Below are positions 42,610-54,799 of a stretch of 64,000 nt of DNA, in pieces. The stretch spans positions 10,213,095-10,277,094 of the forward strand of contig CM022671.1 in NCBI GenBank assembly GCA_012295275.1, written 5' to 3'. Each line of letters opens with the position of its first letter. The stretch's first letter is position 1. The position numbers and the translations under genes were made by a program. The stretch comes from Chrysomallon squamiferum (lineage: Eukaryota > Mollusca > Gastropoda > Neomphalida > Peltospiridae). Under the pieces are notes generated by a model. It made no database searches. It had not been told where the DNA came from and saw nothing but the letters and a program-made list of their open reading frames with translations.

Positions 42610-43830
42610 GTGTGCATCTTTGCATATGTTTGTATGTATACATGTATGTGTGTATGTGCCTGTGGTAAGTGTGTGTATGTGTGTATGTGGGTGTGGGGGT
42701 GTGGGTATGTATGTGTGTGGGTATGGGTGTGGGTATGTAGGTGTGTGGGTGTGGGTGTGGGTATGTAGGTGTGTGGGTGTGGGTATATGGGTGTGGGTAT
42801 GGGTATGTAGGTGTGTGGGTATGGGTATGTAGGTGTGTGGGTGTGGGTGTGGGTGTGTAGGTGTGTGGGTATGGGTATGGGTATGTAGGTGTGGGTGTGG
42901 GTGTGGGTGTGTAGGTGTGGGTATGGGTATGGGTATGTAGGTGTGTGGGTGTGGGTGTGTAGGTGTGTGGGTATGGGTGTGGGTATGTAGGTGTGTGGGT
43001 ATGGGTATGGGTATGTGGGTGTGTGGGTGTGGGTATGGGTGTGGGTATGGGTGTGTAGGTGTGTGGGTGTGTAGGTGTGTGGGTGTGGGTGTGTAGGTGT
43101 GTGGGTATGGGTATGGGTATGTAGGTATGTGGGTGTGGGTGTGGGTGTGTAGGTGTGTGGGTATGGGTGTGGGTGTGTAGGTGTGTGGGTATGGGTGTGG
43201 ATGTGGGTATGTAGGTGTGTGGGTGTAGGGTGTGAAGGTGTGTGGGTATGGGTGTGGGTATGGGTATGTAGGTGTGTGGGTATGGGTATGGGTGTGGGTA
43301 TTATGTAGGTGTGTGGGTATGGGTATGTAGGTGTGTGGGTGTGTGGGTATGGGTGTGGATATGTAGGTGTGTGGGTATGGGTATGTAGGTGTGTTGGTGT
43401 GGGTATGTAGGTGTGTGGGTGTGGGTATGTAGGTGTGTGGGTATGGGTATGTAGGTGTGGGTGTGGGTATGTAGGTGTGTGGGTATGGGTGTGGGTATGG
43501 GTATGTAGGTGTGTGGGTGTGGGTATGTAGGTGTATGGGTATGGGTGTGGGTGTGGGTATGTAGGTGTGTGGGTATGGGTATGTAGGTGTGTGGGTTTGG
43601 GAGTGGGTATGGGTATGTAGATGTGTGGGTATGGGTGTGGGTATGGGTATGTAGGTGTGTGGGTATGTAGGGTGTGTGGGTGTGTAGGTATGTGGGTATG
43701 GGTGTGGGTATGTGGGTATGGGTATGGTATGTAGGTGTGTGGGTATGGGTGTGTGTGGGTATGTAGGTATGTGGGTGTGGTTGTGGGTGTGGGTGTGGGT
43801 ATGTAGGTGTATGTAGGTGTGTAGGTAGCT
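42610..43830 (+). repeat. G-rich minisatellite, GGGTATGGGTGT type
   Basis: For about 1.2 kb the plus strand is built from GTATGTAGGTGTGTGGGTAT-like units mixed with shorter GGGTAT and GGGTGT steps. Unit length varies around 20-36 bp. Repeated GGG blocks separated by three bases (GGGTATGGGTATGGGTATG) form canonical G-quadruplex motifs many times over. The minus strand gives a 420-codon open frame of His, Thr, Pro and Tyr, which is an artefact of the repeat. A GT run (43891-43927) and an assembly gap follow on the right. Confidence 0.9.
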
Positions 43831-43890
43831 GACAGTTAATTTAATAAGATTAAATTTTGGGGCCAATACCTAGTATGTGTACATGTGTGT

Positions 43891-43928
<38 letters not shown>

Positions 43929-43942
43929 CGAGATTAAATAAA

Positions 43943-44142
43943 NNNNNNNNNNNNNNNNNNNNNNNNNNNNNNNNNNNNNNNNNNNNNNNNNNNNNNNNNN
44001 NNNNNNNNNNNNNNNNNNNNNNNNNNNNNNNNNNNNNNNNNNNNNNNNNNNNNNNNNNNNNNNNNNNNNNNNNNNNNNNNNNNNNNNNNNNNNNNNNNNN
44101 NNNNNNNNNNNNNNNNNNNNNNNNNNNNNNNNNNNNNNNNNN
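43943..44142. other. Assembly gap of exactly 200 N
   Basis: A run of 200 N, so the true length is probably unknown. It cuts the HID1 exon ending NDARADQ (minus strand) and lies next to the G-rich minisatellite and a GT run, which probably caused the break. Confidence 0.98.
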
Positions 44143-47100
44143 TGATCTGCTCTGGCATCATTAAGAAAATAGAGAATGGGAACAAGAACATCAAAGCTAT
44201 CATCACTGCTCTTCAAAAACATAGAACATAAATTTCTGGAAAATAAAATTTAAAAATAAATAAATAAAGGATAACTATACTGAAAGAAAACATTTTATGT
44301 ACTGAATCTAAAAATCCGAAGGTAAATGCATAAAGGTTATAAATTAATTTTTTTCCTAATGTTTCCCTAACAAAATATAAATTATAATGTCTTTTCTTAA
44401 AAACAATAATTTTACATATTCATTTAAAAATAAATAAATGCAATTCAAAGACTATAGTAATTAGTTAATACCTTATTGATGTCACACATCTTCCAAAACA
44501 AGACTAGAAGTTCCTGATGAAACTGGATTTTCTTACATGAACCTTGGTAGGTAGGTCTGAGTCAGAGGGTTGTTTAACAATCGAAAGTGATGCCTTTCAG
44601 TATGAAAACCAAAAACTTAAAACAAAACCGCTACACTTTAGTATTTTCCTTCAACATAATAAAACTTCAAAAGAAAAATATTTCAGTATTTTTGAAAAAT
44701 CATTATTCACAATGAAATATAATTAAAATTAAAACTAAAAAATAATAAAAGTTATCAATTTGAGCTTGCATCTATTACAATTAAGCAAAAATTATTATTT
44801 ATGATTTTTCTGAAATTCTGAGTTATTTAGAGATTCATGTACAATATAATGAATATAATCACTGAAGTTCTGTTGATAGTGTGTAACATTCATAAAATGA
44901 TTTTCTTTATAATATATTTTATTAATAAAAATAAATTTATATATTTGAGAATTCTGTTAACATGATTAATCCATACATGTATGTATGTGATTAAGTACAA
45001 AACATACCTTTCTCTATGGACTCTTGACAGATAGTTCACACAAAAGAGATTGTCAGGTCCACTCACTCTGCAGAATTGTAAACAATGAAAGACATTAAAA
45101 TATTAATGGAATCACATTTTATTTATTTAATAATTTTTTTTTAAATATTTTACTTTTACAAAGGTAATACTGATTTATTAATACAACAAACAAACAAAAC
45201 AAACAAACAGAAAAATAGATTACCTGAGTGACTTTCTCTGTATGTTTTCAACAAAATAAATAAAAAATATTCTCAAAGCAAATGAAAACTTGTCAGCTAC
45301 TTCTGCTCCATGGCAGTTCCAGTGCTAGTCGTACCATCCAATCGACATATTCTGATTGACCAAAGTTTATTCTCCAGTGTGACACACAAAAACCTGAAGT
45401 GCTATCTCAACCATTGGTTCACGGGTGTAATGCTAAACATCAGATGGTTGTATGGGAACCCCAAAGCCAACAGGAAGGAAAACACACCAAGTTCAGAAGT
45501 GATGTAAATAATGGAAGTGCATTGCTCAGATAATCAGAAATAATTTATAAATAACTATTTATAAATAAATAATAAAATTGATAAATCATCAAAAATTAAT
45601 GCAAAGAAAATACTATAAGCATGGTGTTTCATGTAAATAGAACAAAGCAATACTGCCTGAGAAACAGTATTTTAATTAGCTAATAACATGATAACAAAAC
45701 TGAGTCAAGTCATAATGTTACCTGTTCTCAGCTGAAGTGAAATAATGAATCCATGGATGTGAATTAGAGCATCCGCCACAATAAAATAATTCATTAAAGT
45801 AAAATATTTCTGGCAATATCATCGCATCAATACACATCTTTTAATTAAAAATTTAAATATAAAGATCAAAATTGTTTTTATCTATTCTGCAAATATACTG
45901 CTACAGCTTTATTTTCAATTATAACAGCTGTCATTTTGAAATTTTAAAAATATAAGACAAAATAATTTATTCTTATAGCTGTAACAATATTTCAGTGTCA
46001 GGAAAACTAATCTCATCACAACTATAAAATACACAAAACACAACCTGAAATTGTGAAATTACCAATTACAACATGTAATTACAAAATACTTAATATCCAA
46101 ACTGTTTTAATTTCAAATCTAAAAACTGATTAACAGTTAAATGATAGTAACAATCTCACCAACTGATTGGAAGATACATGGTCTCAGAGAAACAGGTCAG
46201 TAAGAGTTTGAGAATGTCAGTTCTGTTTTGTTCATGGCACTGTTGTGGAGGGGGAGTGCAAATCCAACACCAGCTTCCCATATGTATTCACAGCTGTCTA
46301 TAGACATCATGTCTTCCTGATTATCCTTAAAAAGATATACATCCATTTTATTTTTACTGACAGCTGAATGAGGATATGTAAATATTTCCCTGTAAATTGT
46401 GCATATAAAACTAAACTTCAATGATTTGTTTTTATTACTTTAAATACAGAATGTAATGTATTTTAATCTTTTATGTAACTATAATTCTATGTAAAATGGA
46501 AATGACTTGCAACCTATATTTATATGTAGATGGTATGAAGATGAAAGGTAAAGACAGTGTATAAAAATACACTGTTAAAAAACAAGATTTTCAGTTCTCA
46601 TTATCTAATGTCAGTTATGTTATAATACATTATTTCTACTCTAATACTTACAGGTCCCTGCTTTCTATTAGATGATACTGTGAATTCTGACAAAACAGCA
46701 AAATCCTAATTTTTAGAAAACAACAAAACAACATGTATTAATTTGTATTAATCAACTTTTATATTATTTTCAATATTGTCACATAAGTAAACATAATAAA
46801 CTAAACTATCTAAATCACAAAAAACCCATACCATTTTTTCTTTTTTCTTGTGATCTACATATTATAAATCTCCTCATGGTAAACTAATGTTATTGTTGTT
46901 AGTTTTGGGGTTTTTGTTGTAAAAGATTAAAGAATATTTAATACAAAATCATAATATCCAAGAATTATTTAGTTTTACTACAAACATTACTTACAGACAA
47001 AGCATTGAGCAAACTCCTGGGCCAGTGGTGGACTTTCAGCCTGTAGAAACAAAATACATTAGTAAAATAAATATAGACACAAAAGTCAAATGATCCAAAA

Positions 47101-49068
47101 AATATTGTTTTTCCAAACTGAATGTTAATTATTTATATCTAAAAATCGGGTTGATTAACATATCATATTAATTATCGATTAATTCTGTTTTAATTTTTAA
47201 AAGAGTAACATGACAAATCACATTCAGATATGAACTAAATTACCTCCCCTTCTTCTCCATGACTAGGAAGTGTGGACCAGAAAAAATCCTCGCCAATCTG
47301 GATCTTCAAAAATGTATGCAATATCCTGGTTAGAAGACGTACACAGTTTAATACTGAAAAAAAAAAAACATATTTCATCATTTTGCAGTCCAGTTTTTAA
47401 AATTATTTAGAATTTATGAAATATTTTTATTACCAGAGAATAAAACAATTCATCTAAATTTCCTTTGAAATAATTAAACTGTCAAATTACAAAGCACCGA
47501 AATTCTTCAAATAAGGGCACATTTTTTAAAATTTCTTTAATACTACTGTTATTTTTTTTTTTTTTCACTTGTGTTATAATTTTAAATGCAAAACCATATA
47601 CCTGTTTGTTGTTCTCTATGTGAAGGACAGCCACTTTCTGCTGCAGCAACTAATTTTTCCACTGCCTTGTAGCAAAGTGTTGCCAAATTTGATGGAGACT
47701 CTTCTCTCAGAGCTCTGATCTCAGCTGCTGGTATCAGTGTAAATACATCCTGTACACAAGTCACACTCTCTGACCAAAACTGCTCCCAGAAAGCTTCATC
47801 ATTTGCCTCAATTGGCTAAATCAAAAGAAATATACAGTAATTAATTACAAAATATATTCTATGATTTTTGCACCTAGTGATATTTTAGCATAAAATATAA
47901 AATTATAAAACTAAAAACTAAAACATTAAACAGTGATAAAAAATAATTTAATATTAAGTTATTAGTTTGCAAAATCAAATGGTTAACATTACAGCATATG
48001 ACTTTATTATAATTTTGAGGTTTTAAAATCTATTAAATGCTGATCATGTTAATAAATACAATAAGATGTGAGTCTAGTGCTGAAAAGTAATAATCAGCTA
48101 TTTGTTTTCACCACTTAAAATAAGACAGCTTTAATCAGCTTTAGTTTGTATCAAGACAAAAACAAATTAATAAGTATATTCAAATTATTTGTTTTATTTT
48201 GCTGTAAAAATTCACATTTGGTATATAATTTTAATGACTGGCAAACAGAAGGATGACAGATCAAAGATTATTAAAATAAGAATGTAAGTATCTGTGAATT
48301 AAAGGCAATGTCATAAAAGTGGTGATCTGAGGAATTTCCCTAAAAATTATTACTCCATTATAAGGTGGCTTATAAACTTTTATGGTCAGCTGAAAGTTGC
48401 TGACTGACCAGAGCTGAATGTCTCATGTCTGGGTTTTTTGTTTATATGTGTGGACACACTAGAGAATGGTGATTGTCCAAAGCCAGGATATAATTAAAAA
48501 CAAGAAAAAAAAAAACATTCAATGAGACCTGGAAGCATTGAAACAGAAGTATCTGAACTGTTGCCACAAAAAATCCTGGGAATGAACCTGTGGTGTTATG
48601 ACTGGACTTTTTGATGTGGATTACTACACAGTTTGCTCAACAAATTACAACAGGTCCAGAATACAGCAACACACATTATGACCAAGATCTCATGCTACAA
48701 TCACCGTTTGCCAGTTCTAGGATACAGTATAAGCTCCTGTTCAATATGTACAATGCCTTGAACAACTCTTCCTGCAGTAAACATTTTAGTTTATCATTTC
48801 ACACTGTAAAAGCAACCTTGAACATACTTAGTATGGAAAGGATGTTATACAAGTATGATATAATAATAAAAAATAAACAGGCCTTAGATTGGCAACTGAG
48901 AGTATCTGCTGAGAAAAATATATTTAAAATGAAAGTTCTTGGAGAGGTTGCTTGTAATCACTGTACGAAGAGGTACATTAAACTAGTTAATGAGTATGAA
49001 TAAATTAATGTTAATACAAATAATAATTTTGTTGAATTTATATATATGTGTGTGTGTGTGTGTGTGTG

Positions 49069-49130
<62 letters not shown>

Positions 49131-49656
49131 GGAGCTTCTTTTTCCCATTTTTATAGCACGAGAGAAAACCGACTGCCACCATATCAGAAGTTTCTCTTAT
49201 CAGTCAGGAAAGTATCGTTCATTGATAAGAAATCACATACCACTACTAGTACCAGTCAATGTCATATTCAATTATATTGATAACAAGATGCGTCGCAATC
49301 GCATTGGTTGCAGCAGGATTTGTACATGATTATTAACATTATGGAGATTACATCATACATGAATATATTTATAAATAAAATTCAAAAAGATAAAACATTT
49401 AAGAGACAAAGGTACAATGACATATGGTAGATAAACTGATATGGTTCAAATATAGAGCTACTTTATTGATTAATTTGGTCAGTGCTCGGCAGAAAATGAG
49501 TGAAAATCTTGTTTCGAACCTGACATAGAAAACTGAAACTACACAAACCTAGTAACATAAAAATCTGACAGTTAATTTATTTGATAGTACCTGTGTTTTA
49601 GTTGTTAACTGAATGACAGCTTTTCTGAAATTGAGTTTGGTATCTGCATTTCCCAT
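44143..49656 (-). CDS. HID1: HID1 (high-temperature-induced dauer formation protein 1 homologue), N-terminal half
   Basis: HID1 is a conserved peripheral Golgi protein needed for dense-core vesicle biogenesis and trans-Golgi trafficking. Eleven exons are seen on the minus strand: 49591-49656 (MGNADTKLNFRKAVIQL, start), 47602-47815 (ANDEAFWEQFW, IPAAEIRALREESPSNLA), 47244-47353 (VLNCVRLLTRIL), 46995-47040, 46652-46705, 46160-46325 (DSCEYIWEAGVGFA), 45722-about 45775 (HPWIHYF), 45301-45524 (ALPLFTSLLN), 45008-45067 (VNYLSRVHRE), 44472-44615 (ILKGI, IQFHQELLVLFWKMC) and 44143-44235 (SSDDSFDVLVPILYFLNDA). The start MGN keeps an N-terminal Gly for possible myristoylation. The first four exons join in phase. 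From exon 3 on, the conserved protein changes frame repeatedly, mostly at T, C or G/A runs. No AG acceptor is seen before the 45722 exon. About 395 of roughly 790 expected residues are present. The rest should lie past the gap but was not found. Confidence 0.92.
48590..48790 (+). mobile_element. CR1/L2-like LINE reverse-transcriptase fragment
   Basis: In the first HID1 intron, the plus strand reads VDYYTVCSTNY, a QVQNTA-like segment, DLMLQSPFASSRIQYKLLF and MYNALNNS with frame changes. This matches the end of the RT in CR1/L2/Rex-type LINEs, where the common pattern is LHWLPV..RI.YK....Y.AL. It is a short dead fragment in antisense orientation to HID1. Confidence 0.6.
49046..49130. repeat. 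(TG)n microsatellite
   Basis: An almost uninterrupted TG run in HID1 intron 1, with one GACTG break near 49068. Confidence 0.95.
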
Positions 49657-51093
49657 TGTTTTCAGCTACTATCCAAAAGCAGCCGATTTCAGAAAACAGG
49701 AACTACGTCAAGGAAAGAATATCGGTCGGAATAAATCGGATATTTTCGTTAAACGCGGAAAATACCGATGATTACCGAATATGTAAAAGGTAATAAAATA
49801 TGACGAATTAGAATTGTTTTTCTCTATCTCTCTCTCTCTCTAAAAATGATGCATGCCTGTTGGAAAATCCTGATAATTTCATAAATAATTTGACTGATAA
49901 TGACATCCCTTTCCATTACAATAATGTCACCTTGTGTTCTCAGTTCATTTATAAAAAATGGGTATTTAATACTGTACTTCAACAAACTGATACATCAACT
50001 GGGATTTCCTGACCTAGTTCTATCTCATATCAAATGCAGCCTAAAACTGAATCTATTAAAAGATACAGCATATATACACCTCAAACAAAATTTGGTTAAT
50101 ATATGCATATAGGAGGCAGTCTGTAACTAGAAAAAATATAACTTAAAATTACAAGTTTGTGAAGATGCATTGCATCTGAGATTTTTTCTTATGGCATTAC
50201 TTCAACAATCAAGATATATAACAATATCTGACAGACTTAAAAACTTTGTAAGGATTTATTAGGTTTTTGTGAGTGTATGTCTGCTGATCTTTTTTCTTAT
50301 GAGGTAAAGAAAAACAGAACAGATTTTATGTATCTTGTTATTTTATTGTGATAATTTATCAGTAGTACAGATACGTCACAGGTATCGAATAAGACAATCA
50401 CTAACAAGTATACAAAATGTATTTAGACCATAGTACAGATGAAACGTACATTAGCCATAACAGTTTCCATTCCACTTCCTAACAAAGGTAATCTTTTTTT
50501 TTTAGTTTTCTTTTTTTAACTATTATTTTATAACATTTCACTTTATCAACTTGATTTCTGAATTTATGCATAATTAATAATTTATCATAATTTTGCTTAT
50601 AAATGGGTTAGTTTATTTTAAGAAAGGTAGGTAGCACAATTGGGTGTCCTTTGTATCACATTACTATTAAAAATTAACTGTTATGTTTCAGGAAACTGAT
50701 ACTTTTATGTGCTAATTTATGTTTTCATTATTACTTTCAGTTAACAATACAATTTTCAGCAGTAAAAATTTGTTCACCCATTCTTCTGTAATAAAGATAA
50801 AATGTTTACAAATTTAGAATGATCTGAAAATGCATCATGAAGTTACCATGTATTTCCAAAGTGTGCAACAATGCAACTAAGAAATTTGCAAAGACTGCAT
50901 CACTCATTTGGCTTTTATTTTGGTCTGCAAAATAAAAATTGTCAGATTTTCTTGCATTTTTCTTCTTCAGATTTCCAGTTGTTCAGCCATATTTGAACAG
51001 ATGAATGTGTTTTGTCGTCATCTAAACAATCCTAAAGGATTTAAGCAAGATTTCAGCTGCATAAAAATATTTTATTCAACATTTACAACATTG
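49657..51093. other. Intergenic region between DDX47 and HID1
   Basis: DDX47 ends at 51094 and HID1 starts at 49656 on the same strand, so this 1.4 kb should hold the DDX47 3' end and the HID1 promoter. The 100 bp just upstream of the HID1 start is less AT-rich and has CG dinucleotides (about 49700-49770), as expected for a housekeeping promoter. A short CT run lies at 49824-49841. No TATA box was identified with confidence. Confidence 0.4.
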
Positions 51094-53848
51094 TCAATAT
51101 TTGTTTCTCTTCTTAAATTTCTTCCTCACTCCTCTAGATTCCTCCATGTCATCATCATCATCGTCATGGTGATGGCGTTTCTTCTTCTTCCCTGAACTCC
51201 ATCACTCATCTCCTACAAAATGACATATTTTAACATTTTGAAATTATTTTTGTCTCTTTACCACATCTAACTGTAGACATATAAAATACACCAAATGGTA
51301 AATTAATTTGTTACAGTTATTATCAAAATGGAACAATAGAATAAAAAGATTTTCAATACTAATAGGTTTCATGGAATAAATTATCAACATGACAATCCTA
51401 TGTTAGCAGTAATTAATTTTTCTTCATAAATAAAATTTCAATTTCAGAAGGAAGTATTTTAACACTGCAATTTTATCTGCATCAGTGCTGGGAAAAGAAA
51501 TTATTTTTTCATTCACTAAAATCCTATAACTTATTACATTATCTGTGCATATGAAATGATGTAATTCAAAACATTTTCTTTAAAATTAATGATTATAGCC
51601 TACCATTTTGCATGTCTCTGTGCCTCACTGACTCTCTCCATGAGTAACATAACTTCCTCTTCTTCTGTTTTAAATAATGGCAGCTGCTTCCCTATTAGAT
51701 GTTCTATCCTCTGGTACAGCTCAACATCAGATCTTTAACAAAAATTAAATAAATAAATAGAAAGCGTAAAATTAATTTCTGCTGTGCCTAATATTAAATT
51801 ACTTTACCAATAACAAAATAAAGGGATATGTTTTAGAAATGAATAGAGATCACTGAAATTTGCATACCAATTCACAACACAATAATGAATAAAACTCATA
51901 TTTTTACTTGGTAACATATATAACTTTGTGTGTTTTGAGCTTCTTAAAATGTTTATAAATGTACATTAGTGACTGAAAACTGGCTAACCATTCTGTTTAA
52001 TAAAATGAGAATCCCATAGGCATTTCAAATATTACCAGATTCCAAGATACTTACTCTCACTGCCAATATTTAGTTTTGAATTTTTTTAAGACATTACCAA
52101 AAATCTGGTTTAATTCACCAATATTTTGAAAACATGGCTAATTTACTGAAAATAATGTTTTGTCAACACAATACTTTGTTTGACAATATGGTGATCTACT
52201 AGTCTAGGCTGATAGTTTAATTCTTTATCCATTCAATCCATTGTTAACTGGTTCCCATAACTCTCAAATTATTTTACTACCACTTCCATTTATCTGCCAT
52301 TAAAAGATTAGTAAAAAAATGTTAAAATATGAACATCAAGTGCTGACTGTACTCACTGTGTAACAAATGTGATTGCTTTTCCCGATCTTCCTGCTCGAGC
52401 AGTTCGGGCCTACTCTATGTATGTAATCCTTAGAGGAGTGGGGATGTCCAGGTTAATAATCACATCAACATGAGGAATATCTAAACCCCTGAAATTTTAA
52501 ATAATAACACGAAAATGTGAAAAATCTTAAAACCTGAAACAACAAATAATAAAATCAACATGCAGCATGTCTAAATCCTTGAAATCTTAAAATACTAAAA
52601 TTTCTGAAATTTTCAATGACATCAGTGTGAACAATGTCTAAATCATTGAAATTTTAAATGTATTAAATTTATTTGAAATCTTACTAAATGTTTATTAAGG
52701 AATGTCCCATCACGAGACATTTTATGATGATAAAAGCAGGAGGAAAATTGATAACACTGATTTTCTGGATTAATTTGATCAACATCTCAGATTTATAATA
52801 TTAAGATTAATATGATTGATCTTAATAAAATTAGTGAACAGACTGATAAGAAAATAACCAACCTGCTGGCTACATCAGTGGCTATGAGAATAGACCGGTT
52901 TTTACTTTTGAATTTGTTTAAAGATCCCAATCTTCTTGCCTGAAAAATAAATAAAAAGATTCTCTAGTATTAATAGAATACAAACAGAAATAAAATGTTA
53001 AATACATTAAGTTTACACAGATATTCTGACAAAGAAACAAAAACAGAGAATGTCTGACAAATCCAGTTTTATGAAATATGATGCAGCTGTAGGGGGAAAC
53101 AGGCTGAACTGAAAAGAACTGATATGTCTATCATACTTTTACAGCGATTATGAAACTGAAAAATGATGAAGTAAAAAACGTAACAAACCTGACTCATCTG
53201 TCCATGCAGGGTATGGCTGTAAATCCAAGATTTCTGAGCATCAAAGCAACTCGCTGTGTGTTGGCACATGTACTGCAGAAAATTATAAACTAATTGCCTG
53301 CCAGCTCATTCAGAATGTAGACTAAATATACATCCTGTAAAATATAGTTTTATTTCTTTCTTTTTTTTTTTGAAACATAACAACAAACAACCTACTGCAA
53401 GAACTGTGGACCTGTTAATTCTATGTAACATTCCGTCCACCTATTTTATTTATTATTTATTTTTTATTTGTTTTTAATTTCATTTAGTTTTACTTTCGCG
53501 GTGTGTCTGTTCATATGCATTTCTCTTTTACTGGCAAGATTTATCCACTTTATGCTTAAGAAAAACAACTGTGTTGAGGTTAATGAATAAACAAGTTTTA
53601 TATTATTATTTATTTATTTATTTATTTAAAACAAACAAAAAAGACTATAATAAATTTTAGAATTTGTTATATAAATTTCTTTTGAATACCTTGATATGTA
53701 AATATGTTGTTTTAAATTTCCAATCCACTGACCTTGAACTTGACTGGAATGAATATATATGACTGCTGCAGTTTCTGACTGTTTGGTATTTTGTTGAAAC
53801 TTCAACTTTGACTGGATTGCTTAAGGAGGCTCTTTGAAGTTTGGCAAC
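51094..53848 (-). CDS. DDX47: DDX47 (DEAD-box RNA helicase, Rrp3 family), C-terminal half
   Basis: DDX47/Rrp3 is a nucleolar ATP-dependent RNA helicase needed for early pre-rRNA cleavage and 18S maturation. Six exons on the minus strand cover the second RecA-like lobe and the tail. 53733-53848: VAKLQRASLSNPVKV, STKYQTV, IFIP. 53189-53334: VYLVYILNELAGN, ANTQRVALMLRNLGFTAIP, LHGQMSQ. 52863-52939: LGSLNKFKSK, ILIATDVASR (motif V). 52357-52488: GLDIPHVDVIINLDIPT, RTARAGRSGKAITFVTQ (motif VI). 51604-51732: DVELYQRIEHLIGKQLP. 51094-51212: KKKKRHHHDDDDDMEESRGV and a basic end. Splice sites are canonical. Motif VI is reached only after two opposite one-base indels near 52420-52440. Others sit near 53210, 53790 and 51610, mostly at C or A runs. 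An in-frame TAG lies at 53290-53292, where the family has Ser. Lobe 1 (motifs Q, I, II/DEAD, III) was not found. Confidence 0.93.
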
Positions 53849-54768
53849 CTGAAAAATGCATGTCAGGTTTTTACTTAGTTTTAAGTGATGAATTTAAAAA
53901 CAGATTTTCTAACATAGAAATATTTAAAACACTCAAAAAATGTTGATTTGATTTCTTCTATTATTATTATCTAGAATATTTAATTAAATTTTTAATCCAT
54001 TTTTCTTCAAAATGTAATAAAAAATACATGTGTGTACTCTCTAAACAATTGCCTTGGTTGAATTTAAAAAGTGGAGATGATAAAAGACAAGTGAAAGATT
54101 TTTGTGAGTTGGTTATCAAATAAAACAATATATTTCCTTTCATGTGACTTGAAAACTATTCAGAAAAAGTACAAGCAATTACAGACTGATGAGACTCACA
54201 GGTACAAATAAGATAGAGCTAACTACTAATGAAGGTGTACAACTGTATTTCAGTACATATTAACTGATATCAGCTAATACACACACTGATGCACACCCAC
54301 CACTCCCCCTGACTGTAACTTGTAACTATTCAACCTATCTGCATTCAAATAAACACTGACTGGCTGAACTTCAATACATATTTACTACCTCCAGTTAAAT
54401 ACACATTCATCGACTGCAGTTCAATACATTTTACCAACTGCAGTTCAATATACATACATTTACTGCAGTATACATTACAACTACGTCTGATCTGCATTTG
54501 ATGAAGAATATAAACAACATAAAAAAATATATCTTCATTTTTTTTATCCCTTTTGTTTTTCCTGGTTACTTTATTGAACCACATAAATTTAGATATTAGT
54601 GTAGCAGAATATTTTAATTAAAGTCAATCTGAAGTTATTTGTTTTGTTTTGTTTTGTTGTTTTTGAATACAAATAATTAGTTATTTAAAGTAAAATATAC
54701 AACCGTCTGGTGTGTTTATTTTTCAATGCTACATTTAAAACATGTGATATAATTTTTATTCTTCACCC

Positions 54769-54799
<31 letters not shown>

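Larger units (their letters stand above)
44236..49590. other. HID1 introns
   Basis: The introns are AT-rich and mostly 0.3-0.8 kb long. The first (47816-49590) is the largest and holds a CR1/L2-like LINE fragment (48590-48790) and a TG microsatellite (49046-49130). No other exon or RNA gene was noticed in them. Confidence 0.6.

Noticed and set aside
42604-43866. 420-codon open frame rich in His, Thr, Pro and Tyr on the minus strand
   Set aside because: It is a translation of the G-rich minisatellite; the composition is fully explained by the repeat, and no splice or domain evidence exists.
45310-45507. 65-codon plus-strand open frame
   Set aside because: It is antisense to the HID1 exon 45301-45524, whose minus-strand reading matches the family.
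48958-49329. Open frames made of Cys-Val or His-Thr strings
   Set aside because: They are translations of the TG microsatellite in HID1 intron 1.
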